Made by a program: the position numbers and the translations under genes. The notes under the pieces were generated by a model. The model did no database searches, was not told the DNA's origin, and worked only from the letters and a program-made list of their open reading frames with translations. From contig URRW01000023.1 in assembly GCA_900550285.1 (NCBI GenBank), forward strand, positions 1-42,742: a stretch of DNA of 42,742 nucleotides, written 5' to 3'. Position 1 is the first letter of the stretch. Each line of letters opens with the position of its first letter. Of the stretch, positions 31,900-40,173 are shown in pieces. Source of the DNA: an uncultured Lachnospiraceae bacterium. GTDB lineage: Bacteria; Bacillota; Clostridia; Lachnospirales; Lachnospiraceae.

Positions 31900-32156
31900 G
31901 CGCCCGGATCTGCACAGCGTGCATCCGGCAGGCAGGCGGCGTCAGCCTCCAGCCTTGCTCACAGAGAATTTGAGCCAAACGCGGCAGGACTGTCCGGGGC
32001 GCATTCTGTCCGGTCAAACTCGCCCGGCTTATGCCGGGCTCAGACAAGCCCCGGACAGAATGCCGGACAATCCTGCCGCGTTTGCAAATTCTCCTTCGCT
32101 CGCCAGTCGGCTGACGCCGCCTGCCTGTCGGACGCCCGCTGTGCAGATCCGGGCGC
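31900..32156. repeat. Giant imperfect palindrome, family II copy 2
   Basis: A 257-bp palindrome. The left arm (31900-32013) pairs with the right arm (32051-32156): GCGCCCGGATCTGCACAGCG, CAGGCAGGCGGCGTCAGCC, GAGAATTTG, AAACGCGGCAGGA, TGTCCGG and GCATTCTGTCCGG all recur in inverted form. The 37-nt centre, read on the minus strand, begins GGCTTGTCTGAGC and ends GGGCGAGTTTGA, like copy 1. Arm segments specific to this copy differ from copy 1 yet still pair with each other. No gene lies in 31875-32334; only this element and a promoter. Confidence 0.85.
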
Positions 32157-32237
32157 TGACGCCTGCCGGAACGGAATGGGAAAATGTATTTTTGCGGTAT
32201 TTTTCGCAGTTTTTCCGTGGTAACAGAGGGAAGAGTG

Positions 32238-32246
32238 TGGTATACT
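32238..32246 (+). promoter_or_regulatory. Extended -10 promoter of the decarboxylase gene
   Basis: TGG-TATACT (32238-32246), an extended -10 element. The -35 position is poor (TGGTAA). It lies outside palindrome copy 2, so the palindrome is not in this leader. Confidence 0.45.
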
Positions 32247-32334
32247 AAAGGGAGATTACAGCTCACAGCAGTCTCAGGCATTTTTGCCGTTTGAGGCGTA
32301 TGAATGTGATTTGATAAAACAGGAGGCACGGCAG

Positions 32335-33783
32335 ATGGAGGACAGGACGCTGGGCAGATGCCTGACGGAATACGCCGGCGGCGGATATTATCCTTATCAT
32401 ATGCCGGGGCACAAGCGCAGGGGCGCACAGGGAGGAAGCTTTTCAGAAGCGCTCGCAGCGTCCATGCGGTATGACATTACGGAGATCGACGGCTTTGACA
32501 ACCTGCACGAGCCGGAAGGGATCCTTCTGGAAGCGCAGGAACGGGCGGCGGCGCTGTATGGGGCGGACGATTGCTTTTACAGCGTAAACGGCAGTACAGC
32601 GGGCATCCTGACCGCGGTTTCGGCGGCAGTGCCGGAGGGCGGAAAGCTTATCATGGCGCGCAACTGCCATAAGGCGGTTTACCATAGCGTATATCTGCGG
32701 CATCTGGAACCGGTTTATCTGTATCCGGGGACGGTCGGGGATACGGAGCTGGCAGCTCCGGTAACGGCAGCGCAGGTGGAAGAGGCGCTTGAACAGAATC
32801 CTGACGCGAAGGCGGTGCTGATCGTTTCGCCCACCTATGACGGCGTTGCGGCGGATGTGGCAGGGATTGCCAAGGCTGTGCACCGCAGGGGCGTCCCGCT
32901 GATCGTGGACGCGGCGCACGGGGCGCATTTCGGGCTGCATCCGGGGTTTCCCGAAAGCCCGGTAAGGCTGGGAGCCGACCTGACGGTAGTAAGCCTGCAC
33001 AAGACGATGCCGTGCCCGACGCAGACGGCGCTTCTGCTTTGCAGCGGCAGCAGAGTCGCAAAAGAGCGGCTTCGGCTGTTTGAGGGCATTTATCAGACAA
33101 GCTCCCCGTCCTATCTTCTGATGGCGGCGATGGATGAGTGCGTCAGCGCGGTGCGGCGGACAGGGGCTGCCCTATGGGATGCTTTTTTCCGGGAGAGAGC
33201 GGCGTTTTTGGAACAATGCAGCGGTCTTTCGGGGCTGCGGATTTTGACGGACGGCACTTTTGAACTGGGAAAAACAGGGGAACAACTAAAGTTTTTGATG
33301 GATCCGGGCAAAATTTTAATAGAAACTTCAAAAACATGTTTGACCGGAAAGCAATTTTACGATATTCTTTTAGAGCAATATCATTTACAGATGGAAATGG
33401 CGGCGGGCAATTATGTGACCGCGATCATGACCTGCTGTGACAGCAAAGAGGGCTGGCAGAGGCTGGCGGAGGCGCTTGTTTCGATCGACCGGTCGGTCGC
33501 CGGCAGCGTACCCGGGCACGAAAGCAGGCTGCGGGAGTACCCGTTTCTGGAAAAAGCCGTTTCCCTGACGGAAGCGCTGGACGCCCCGAAGGAAAAGGCT
33601 TCGCTGGAAGAGGCGGAGGGAAAAATTTCCGGCGGGTTTGTCAATCTGTATCCTCCGGGCATACCGGTCGTTGTGCCGGGAGAGCGGATCAGCTGTGAGG
33701 CGGCGCGCCTTATCATGCGTTACAGGCAGCAGAATCTGCCCCTTCAGGGAGCAGAGGAAGGTGCCATAACAATACTCAAATAA
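32335..33783 (+). CDS. Orn/Lys/Arg decarboxylase-family PLP enzyme (YaaO-like)
   Basis: A 482-residue fold-type I PLP enzyme: YHMPGHKRR at the start, CFYSVNGSTAGIL, IVSPTYDGVAADV, the PLP-contacting DAAHGAHFG and the Schiff-base lysine in VVSLHKTMPCPTQTALLL. It is shorter than inducible lysine or arginine decarboxylases, like the YaaO/SpeA group. It makes a polyamine precursor from a basic amino acid; the exact substrate cannot be told. The ATG at 32335 has AGGAGG upstream; a TTG at 32284 is in frame but has no RBS. In Bacillus this gene starts the yaaO-tmk-holB cluster. Confidence 0.88.
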   Translation: MEDRTLGRCLTEYAGGGYYPYHMPGHKRRGAQGGSFSEALAASMRYDITEIDGFDNLHEPEGILLEAQERAAALYGADDCFYSVNGSTAGILTAVSAAVPEGGKLIMARNCHKAVYHSVYLRHLEPVYLYPGTVGDTELAAPVTAAQVEEALEQNPDAKAVLIVSPTYDGVAADVAGIAKAVHRRGVPLIVDAAHGAHFGLHPGFPESPVRLGADLTVVSLHKTMPCPTQTALLLCSGSRVAKERLRLFEGIYQTSSPSYLLMAAMDECVSAVRRTGAALWDAFFRERAAFLEQCSGLSGLRILTDGTFELGKTGEQLKFLMDPGKILIETSKTCLTGKQFYDILLEQYHLQMEMAAGNYVTAIMTCCDSKEGWQRLAEALVSIDRSVAGSVPGHESRLREYPFLEKAVSLTEALDAPKEKASLEEAEGKISGGFVNLYPPGIPVVVPGERISCEAARLIMRYRQQNLPLQGAEEGAITILK

Positions 33784-33803
33784 ATATCCAAAGGAGAACT
33801 ACA

Positions 33804-35222
33804 ATGAGAAGAACCAAAATTATCTGCACAATTGGTCCGTCCTCTCAGGATGAGGAAATGCTTCGCAAGATCATTGAAGCTGGCATGAACGTGGCAAGAT
33901 TTAACTTTTCCCACGGCGACCATGAAGAGCATGGCATGAAGCTGGAGAGAGTAAGAAGAATCAGCCGCGAGCTGAATCTGCCTGTTGCAGTCCTGCTTGA
34001 TACAAGAGGACCTGAAATCCGCCTGCGCGATTTCGAGAACGGCAAAGAGCAGTTAAAGGCTGGTCAGAAGTTCACCCTGACAACAGAAGAGATCATGGGT
34101 ACTAACGAGCGCGCTACCATCACCTACAAGAGCCTTCCCGGCGATGTAAAGCCCGGCGACTCCATCCTGCTGGATGACGGTCTGGTTGGCCTGAAGGTAG
34201 ATGAGGTTGTAAACGGCACAGAGATCGTCTGCACAGTACAGAACGACGGCCCTGTTTCCAACCACAAGGGTGTAAACGTACCCGGCGTTAAGTTAAACCT
34301 TCCCTTCATCGACGAGAAGGACAGAGCGGACATCGTTTACGCATGTGAAAAAGGCTTCGATTTCATCGCTGCTTCCTTCGTAAGAAGCAAAGAGGACGTT
34401 TTAGAGCTGCGTGAGATCTTAAAGGAGCACAACTCCAAGATCCAGATCATCTCCAAGATCGAGAGCGTACAGGGTATCCAGAACCTGGACGAGATCATCG
34501 AGGTTTCCGACGGCATCATGGTAGCCCGCGGCGACATGGGCGTTGAGATCCCGATGGAAGAGGTTCCCAGCGTTCAGAAGATGATCATTAAAAAGACCAT
34601 CGCTGCAGGCAAGAACGTAATCACCGCTACACAGATGCTGGATTCCATGATGAAGAATCCCCGTCCTACCCGTGCGGAGGCAACTGACGTTGCAAACGCA
34701 ATCTACGACGGCACAACAGGCATCATGCTGTCCGGCGAGAGCGCAAACGGCGCTTATCCTCTGGAAGCAGTTCAGACGATGGTTCGTATCGCAGAGCGCA
34801 CAGAGCAGGATATTGACTATACCGGCCGTATGCGCAAGGCAGAGGGCAAGCTGTTAAAGAATGACATCACTTCTTCCATCAGCCATGCAACCTGCACCAT
34901 CGCAGCAGATCTGGGCGCGGCAGCGATCATCCCCGTATCCATGTCCGGCTTTACTTCCGGTATGGTTGCACGCTTCAAACCCAACTGCCCGATCGTCGCA
35001 TGCACCACAAGCCGTCTGGTATGGCGTCAGATGAACCTTCAGTGGGGCGTACAGCCTCTGCTGATCGCAGAAGAGAACACCGCAGAGGATCTGTTCCGCG
35101 AGGCGGTAAATGCAGCGTTAGAAGCTGGTTATGTAAAGAAAGGCGACAAGGTTGTCCTGACAGCAGGCATGCCTCTGGGCGTTTCCGGCAGAACCAACAT
35201 GCTGCGTGTAGTAGAAGTTTAA
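33804..35222 (+). CDS. pyk: Pyruvate kinase
   Basis: A 472-residue enzyme of the last glycolytic step: MRRTKIICTIGPSSQ, GMNVARFNFSHGDHEEH, the catalytic-lysine segment IQIISKIESVQGIQNLDEI, metal-site GIMVARGDMGVEIP, and NVITATQMLDSMM. The extra C-terminal PEP-utiliser-like domain of Bacillus Pyk is absent, as in several Clostridia. It starts 20 nt after the decarboxylase stop with AAAGGAG. Codons are more C- and T-ending than in its neighbours, as expected of a highly expressed gene. It has a strong terminator. Confidence 0.96.
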   Translation: MRRTKIICTIGPSSQDEEMLRKIIEAGMNVARFNFSHGDHEEHGMKLERVRRISRELNLPVAVLLDTRGPEIRLRDFENGKEQLKAGQKFTLTTEEIMGTNERATITYKSLPGDVKPGDSILLDDGLVGLKVDEVVNGTEIVCTVQNDGPVSNHKGVNVPGVKLNLPFIDEKDRADIVYACEKGFDFIAASFVRSKEDVLELREILKEHNSKIQIISKIESVQGIQNLDEIIEVSDGIMVARGDMGVEIPMEEVPSVQKMIIKKTIAAGKNVITATQMLDSMMKNPRPTRAEATDVANAIYDGTTGIMLSGESANGAYPLEAVQTMVRIAERTEQDIDYTGRMRKAEGKLLKNDITSSISHATCTIAADLGAAAIIPVSMSGFTSGMVARFKPNCPIVACTTSRLVWRQMNLQWGVQPLLIAEENTAEDLFREAVNAALEAGYVKKGDKVVLTAGMPLGVSGRTNMLRVVEV

Positions 35223-35284
35223 ATGATACAGCCGGGCAGACCGGGAGGACGTTTCGCCCTTCCGGCTGCAGCCTGTGCTTTTTG

Positions 35285-35320
35285 ACGGATGACGCGCGTT
35301 GCGTGTCATCCGTTGTTTTT
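35285..35320 (+). terminator. Rho-independent terminator after pyk
   Basis: ACGGATGACGCGC (35285-35297) pairs with GCGTGTCATCCGT (35301-35313) over a GTT loop, 13 pairs with a G-U pair, then TGTTTTT. Confidence 0.88.
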
Positions 35321-35355
35321 AAACAGGGATTTTTGCAAAGCGGGGTAACAGGGGT

Positions 35356-36855
35356 ATGAAAAAATATGTGATGGCGCTGGATCAGGGGACGACCAGTTCC
35401 CGCTGTATTTTGTTTGACCGCAAAGGGCATATCTGCTCGGTGGCGCAGAAGGAATTTGCGCAGTATTATCCCCAGCCGGGCTGGGTGGAGCACAATCCGA
35501 TGGAAATATGGTCTTCACAGCTTTCCGTGGCGGTAGAGGCGATGGGACAGATCGGCGCGGACGCGTCGGAGATCGCCGCGATCGGCATTACCAATCAGAG
35601 GGAAACGACGGTCTGTTTTTCAAAAAAGACGGGAAAGCCGGTATATCCGGCGATCGTATGGCAGTGCCGCCGGACGGCGGAAATGATAGACGCGCTGAAA
35701 GCGGACGGTTTCGATCAGGTGATCCGTAAGCGCACGGGACTGATCCCCGACGCGTATTTTTCAGCGACAAAGATCAGGTGGATCCTGGATCATGTGGAAG
35801 GGGCGCGGCAGATGGCGGAGCGCGGCGAGCTTGCCTTCGGCACCGTGGACACATGGCTGATGTGGAATCTGACAAAGGGCAGGGTGTTTGCGACGGATTA
35901 CACGAATGCGTCGCGCACGATGCTTTTTGATATTCATAAAAGACAATGGGATAAGGAAATCCTTGCTTATTTCGGTATCCCGGAAAGCATGCTCCCGAAG
36001 GTGCAGGCGTCCAGCAGCCTGTTCGGCATGACGGAGGAATCCGTGATCGGAGGAGAGATCCCGATCGCGGGGGCGGCGGGCGACCAGCAGGCGGCGCTGT
36101 TTGGGCAGTGCTGCTTTGAAGCGGGAGAGGCGAAAAATACGTACGGCACGGGCTGCTTTCTGCTGATGAATACCGGCGACACGCCGATCACCTCCCAGAA
36201 CGGGCTTTTGACGACGATCGCGGCGGGGGCAGAGGACGAGGTGCGCTATGCGCTGGAAGGAAGCGTTTTTGTGGCGGGAGCGGCGCTTCAATGGCTGCGC
36301 GACGAGATGCGGATGCTAAAGAGCGCGCCCCAGTCGGAGGAGTATGCTTCGGCGGTTCCCGATACGGGGGGCGTGTATGTCGTCCCGGCGTTTACCGGAC
36401 TCGGCGCGCCGTACTGGAACCCTTATGCGAGGGGGATCGTGACGGGGCTGACGAGAGGCACGTCAAAGGAGCATTTTATCCGGGCGGCGCTTGAGTCCCT
36501 TGCCTACCAGACCGAGGAAGTGATCGAGGCGATGGAAAAAGATGCCGGGATGAAGCTGCGTTCCCTGAAGGTGGACGGCGGCGCGAGCGCCAACAACTTC
36601 CTTTTGCAGTTTCAGGCGGACATTCTGGAAAAGCATGTTGTGCGCCCGGAGTGTATCGAGACGACGGCGCTGGGGGCGGCGTATCTGGCGGGGCTTCAGA
36701 CGGGCTTCTGGAAGGATAAGGAGGACATCCGCGCAAACTGGGCGCTGGAAAGAAGCTTCGTGCCGCTTCTGGATAAGGAGGACCGCGACCGGCGCTTAAA
36801 AGGCTGGAAAAAAGCGGTCAAAGCCGCGCTGTTTCTGGCGCAGGAGGATGAGTGA
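35356..36855 (+). CDS. glpK: Glycerol kinase
   Basis: A 499-residue FGGY kinase: the ATP site DQGTTSSRCILFDRKG (about 7-22), GITNQRETTV, TVDTWLMWNLT, AGDQQAALFGQ, NTYGTGCFLLMNTG and VDGGASANNFL. It makes sn-glycerol 3-phosphate from glycerol and ATP. It is full length. No glpF or glpD is beside it. It lies just after the pyk terminator and overlaps the next gene by 8 nt. Confidence 0.96.
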   Translation: MKKYVMALDQGTTSSRCILFDRKGHICSVAQKEFAQYYPQPGWVEHNPMEIWSSQLSVAVEAMGQIGADASEIAAIGITNQRETTVCFSKKTGKPVYPAIVWQCRRTAEMIDALKADGFDQVIRKRTGLIPDAYFSATKIRWILDHVEGARQMAERGELAFGTVDTWLMWNLTKGRVFATDYTNASRTMLFDIHKRQWDKEILAYFGIPESMLPKVQASSSLFGMTEESVIGGEIPIAGAAGDQQAALFGQCCFEAGEAKNTYGTGCFLLMNTGDTPITSQNGLLTTIAAGAEDEVRYALEGSVFVAGAALQWLRDEMRMLKSAPQSEEYASAVPDTGGVYVVPAFTGLGAPYWNPYARGIVTGLTRGTSKEHFIRAALESLAYQTEEVIEAMEKDAGMKLRSLKVDGGASANNFLLQFQADILEKHVVRPECIETTALGAAYLAGLQTGFWKDKEDIRANWALERSFVPLLDKEDRDRRLKGWKKAVKAALFLAQEDE

Positions 36856-37450
36856 CAGCATACATATGGGAAAAATTTTTTATATCATGGGAAAGAGCGC
36901 GTCGGGCAAGGACACGATCTACCGGCGGCTGATCGGGGAAAAGGAATTTGATTTCCGCACGCTCGTCCCCTATACGACAAGGCCGATGCGCAGCGGGGAA
37001 GAGAACGGGAAGGATTATTTTTTTACGGATGAGGCGGGGCTTTTGAAGCTTCAGCAGGAGAAAAAGGTGATCGAGCTGCGGACGTATCAGACCGTTCTTG
37101 GCCCATGGCATTATTTTACGGTGGACGACGGGCAGGTGGATCTGGCACAATATGATTATCTCATGGTCGGGACGCTGGAATCCTACCGCGCGCTGCGGGA
37201 TTATTATTCCGCAGAAAAGGTTGTGCCGATCTATGTGGCGGTGGACGACGGGCTGAGGCTGCAGCGGGCGCTTGACAGGGAGAGGGCGCAGGATGAGCCG
37301 AAGTACGCGGAGCTGTGCAGGCGTTTTCTGGCGGATGAGGCGGATTTTTCTGCGGAGAAGCTTTTGGAGGCAGGGATCGAAAGGACGTTTGACAATACGG
37401 CGCTGGAAGAATGTCTGGAACAGATCCGGGCGTTTGTGAGAGGCGCATAA
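36848..37450 (+). CDS. Guanylate kinase-like protein
   Basis: A 200-residue P-loop kinase of the Gmk fold: a P-loop at about 10-20 (IMGKSASGKDTIYRRL), the GMP-binding region VPYTTRPMRSGEENGKDYFF, and ELRTYQTVLGPWHYFTV. It differs from housekeeping Gmk (GPSGSGKGT), so it may be a second guanylate kinase-like protein specific to this cluster. It sits where Bacillus has tmk, before holB. The ATG at 36848 overlaps glpK by 8 nt; an ATG at 36866 is also possible. Confidence 0.85.
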   Translation: MSDSIHMGKIFYIMGKSASGKDTIYRRLIGEKEFDFRTLVPYTTRPMRSGEENGKDYFFTDEAGLLKLQQEKKVIELRTYQTVLGPWHYFTVDDGQVDLAQYDYLMVGTLESYRALRDYYSAEKVVPIYVAVDDGLRLQRALDRERAQDEPKYAELCRRFLADEADFSAEKLLEAGIERTFDNTALEECLEQIRAFVRGA

Positions 37451-37489
37451 TATACTTTATGCCGCGCAGGCGGCAGGACGGGAGGCAGC

Positions 37490-38482
37490 ATGGCAGGATT
37501 TCAGGATATTATCGGGCAGGAGCAGATCAGGGAGCATCTGGAAACCGCGCTCAAATTAAAAAAGGTGTCCCACGCCTATATCATCAACGGGGAGCGCAAT
37601 TCCGGCAAGGAGTTTATCGCAAGGATCTTTGCCATGGCGCTGCAGTGCGAAAGCGATGCAGACAGGCCGTGTCAGGAGTGCCGTTCCTGTAAGCAGGCGC
37701 TTTCCAAAAACCATCCGGACATCATACGGCTGACGCATGAAAAGCCGAACACGATCAGCGTGGAGGACATCCGCGCGCAGGTCAACAACGACATCGGCAT
37801 CAAGCCCTATCAGGGGCCTTACAAGGTATATCTGATCCCCGAGGGTGAAAAGATGACCGTGCAGGCGCAGAACGCGCTGCTTAAGACATTGGAGGAGCCG
37901 CCGGAATATGCGGTGATCCTCATTCTGACGGCGAGCGTGGAATCGCTTCTGCCGACGATCCTGAGCCGCTGCGTAGTGCTCAATATGCGTCCGGTCAAAG
38001 ACGAGCTTGTGACAAAATACCTCATGGAAACGCTGGAAGTGCCGGATTATAAGGCGAAGCTGTGCACGGCGTTTGCGCGCGGCAACGTGGGACAGGCAAA
38101 GCTTTTGGCGTCCAGCGAGGAGTTCGATCATGTGAAGGAGGAGGCGGTCACGCTTTTGAAATACATCGGCGAGATGGAGATCTCCGAGATCGCGGCGGCG
38201 GTCAAAAAGATCACGGAGCATCAGCTGGATGTGACCGATTATCTGGATATTCTGGCGGTGTGGTATCGGGACGTGCTGATGTTTAAGGCGATGAACGACG
38301 CAAACCGCTTGATTTTCAAAGAGGAAATACAGTATATTAAAAGGGTGGCTGATAAAAGCTCCTATGAAGGGCTGGAAAAAATCCTGGACGCGCTGGAAAA
38401 GGCAAAGTCCCGGCTTTCCGCAAACGTCAGCTTCGATCTGACGATGGAGCTTTTGTTTTTGACGATTCAGGAAAATACCTGA
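37490..38482 (+). CDS. holB: DNA polymerase III subunit delta'
   Basis: A 330-residue AAA+ clamp-loader protein: FQDIIGQEQIREHLE at the start, SHAYIINGERNSGKEFIARIFA (degenerate P-loop), a zinc module CxxCxSC (CQECRSCK), and LLKTLEEPPEYAVILILTA with the SRC motif in LSRCVVL. Delta' works with delta and tau to load the beta clamp. The start is the ATG at 37490, about 40 nt after the guanylate kinase-like gene. Confidence 0.92.
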   Translation: MAGFQDIIGQEQIREHLETALKLKKVSHAYIINGERNSGKEFIARIFAMALQCESDADRPCQECRSCKQALSKNHPDIIRLTHEKPNTISVEDIRAQVNNDIGIKPYQGPYKVYLIPEGEKMTVQAQNALLKTLEEPPEYAVILILTASVESLLPTILSRCVVLNMRPVKDELVTKYLMETLEVPDYKAKLCTAFARGNVGQAKLLASSEEFDHVKEEAVTLLKYIGEMEISEIAAAVKKITEHQLDVTDYLDILAVWYRDVLMFKAMNDANRLIFKEEIQYIKRVADKSSYEGLEKILDALEKAKSRLSANVSFDLTMELLFLTIQENT

Positions 38483-38498
38483 GCATGGAGGTTGATAG

Positions 38499-39422
38499 AT
38501 GGCAAAAATAATCGGAGTAAGATTCCGCACGGCGGGAAAGATCTACTATTTTGACCCGCTGCGCTTTTCTGTAAAAAGAGGCGACCATGTGATCGTGGAG
38601 ACGGCGCGCGGCGTCGAGTACGGCACGGTGGTAGGAGAACCCAGGGAGGTGGACGATAAAAAGGTCGTCCAGCCCTTAAAGCCCGTGCTGCGCGTGGCGA
38701 CGGAGCGCGACGATGAGCAGGAGGCGGGCAATAAGCTGAAGGAAAAAGAGGCGTTCCGCATCTGTCAGGAGAAGATCCGCAAGCACGGCCTGGACATGAA
38801 GCTGATCGACGCGGAATATACGTTTGACAACAACAAGGTGCTGTTTTATTTTACGGCGGACGGAAGGGTGGATTTCCGCGAGCTTGTAAAGGATCTGGCA
38901 AGCGTGTTTAAGACGAGGATCGAGCTGCGCCAGATCGGCGTGCGGGACGAGACGAAGATCCTGGGAGGCATCGGCATCTGCGGGCGCGTGCTGTGCTGTC
39001 ACAGCCATCTGTCCGAGTTTATCCCGGTTTCGATCAAGATGGCAAAGGAGCAGAACCTGTCGCTGAATCCGGGCAAGATCTCCGGCGTGTGCGGCAGGCT
39101 GATGTGCTGCTTAAAGCATGAGGAAGAGACGTATGAGGAATTGAACCGCAGGCTGCCCAATACCGGCGATTATGTGACGACGGACGACGGGCTGCGCGGC
39201 GAGGTCGCTTCCGTCAATGTGCTGCGCCAGCAGGTAAAGGTGATCGTGGAGCTCGGCGATGAAAAGGAGATCCGCGAGTACAAGGTGGATCAGCTCAAAT
39301 TCAAGCGCCGCCAGCACGGCCGCGGCCGCAGAAACGGCGAGGCGGACGAGAAGGAATTAAAGGAACTTGAAAAGCTGGAACGCGAAGAGAAAAAGGAAGG
39401 AAAGTCGAAGCTGGATGACTGA
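38499..39422 (+). CDS. ricT: PSP1-domain protein RicT (YaaT)
   Basis: A 307-residue protein with a PSP1 domain. Conserved cysteines are in GICGRVLCCHSHL and GVCGRLMCCLKHEEETYEEL, which in the Bacillus RicA-RicF-RicT complex help bind [4Fe-4S] clusters. The complex aids RNase Y-dependent mRNA maturation and phosphorelay toward sporulation. The tail (about 265-307) is very charged. It starts 17 nt after holB and overlaps trmN6 by 8 nt. Confidence 0.93.
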   Translation: MAKIIGVRFRTAGKIYYFDPLRFSVKRGDHVIVETARGVEYGTVVGEPREVDDKKVVQPLKPVLRVATERDDEQEAGNKLKEKEAFRICQEKIRKHGLDMKLIDAEYTFDNNKVLFYFTADGRVDFRELVKDLASVFKTRIELRQIGVRDETKILGGIGICGRVLCCHSHLSEFIPVSIKMAKEQNLSLNPGKISGVCGRLMCCLKHEEETYEELNRRLPNTGDYVTTDDGLRGEVASVNVLRQQVKVIVELGDEKEIREYKVDQLKFKRRQHGRGRRNGEADEKELKELEKLEREEKKEGKSKLDD

Positions 39423-40173
39423 TCATAGACAAGAGGCTTTGGTACTGCCCGGAGAACGGGTGGATGATCTGCAGCGCAACGGGCTGCGGATCATTCAGGA
39501 CCCGGCAAGATTCTGCTTCGGGATGGATGCGGTGCTGCTGTCCGGTTTTGCGGCGGAAGGGATCCGGGCAGGCGCGCGGGTGCTCGACATGGGAACCGGG
39601 ACGGGCATTATCCCGCTTTTATTGTCGGCGCGGACGAAGGCGGCGCAGCTGACCGGTCTGGAGATCCAGACAGACAGCGCAGAGATGGCAAAAAGAAGCG
39701 TTGCCTTAAACGGGCTGGAGGAGCGCGTTTCCATCATAGAGGGAGATATTAAGGAAGCAGATAAGCTTTTTGCGGCTGCTTCTTTTGACGTTGTGACGTC
39801 CAATCCGCCCTACATGATCGGGCAGCACGGGCTGACAAACCCGGACGCGCCCAAGGCGATCGCGCGGCACGAGGTATTGTGTACGTTTGAGGACATTGCG
39901 GCGCAGGCGGCGCGGGCGCTTATGCCCGGCGGCAGCTTTTTTCTGGTGCACAGGCCGTTTCGGCTGGCGGAGCTGATGGTGACGCTTTCGGCGCATAAGC
40001 TGGAACCGAAGCGGATGCGCCTCGTGTACCCGTATGCAGACCGGGAGCCGAATATGGTGCTTTTGCAGGCGGTGCGCGGCGGCAGGCCGAGGCTGCAGGT
40101 GGATAAGCCGCTCGTTATTTATAAGGAGCCGGGGGTGTATACCGATGAGATTTACGAAATTTACGGATATTGA
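39415..40173 (+). CDS. trmN6: tRNA1(Val) (adenine37-N6)-methyltransferase-like protein
   Basis: A 252-residue Rossmann methyltransferase: the SAM-binding VLDMGTGTGIIPLLLSA and the catalytic NPPY in VVTSNPPYMIG, with LTGLEIQTDSAEMAKRS for the acidic SAM contact. It belongs to the YabB/TrmN6 group that makes m6A37 in tRNA-Val. The start at 39415 lies in the end of ricT. It overlaps the lipoprotein gene by 29 nt. Confidence 0.9.
   Translation: MTDHRQEALVLPGERVDDLQRNGLRIIQDPARFCFGMDAVLLSGFAAEGIRAGARVLDMGTGTGIIPLLLSARTKAAQLTGLEIQTDSAEMAKRSVALNGLEERVSIIEGDIKEADKLFAAASFDVVTSNPPYMIGQHGLTNPDAPKAIARHEVLCTFEDIAAQAARALMPGGSFFLVHRPFRLAELMVTLSAHKLEPKRMRLVYPYADREPNMVLLQAVRGGRPRLQVDKPLVIYKEPGVYTDEIYEIYGY

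Noticed and set aside
31875..32334. Protein-coding gene in the gap
   Set aside because: The open frames here only read the palindrome.
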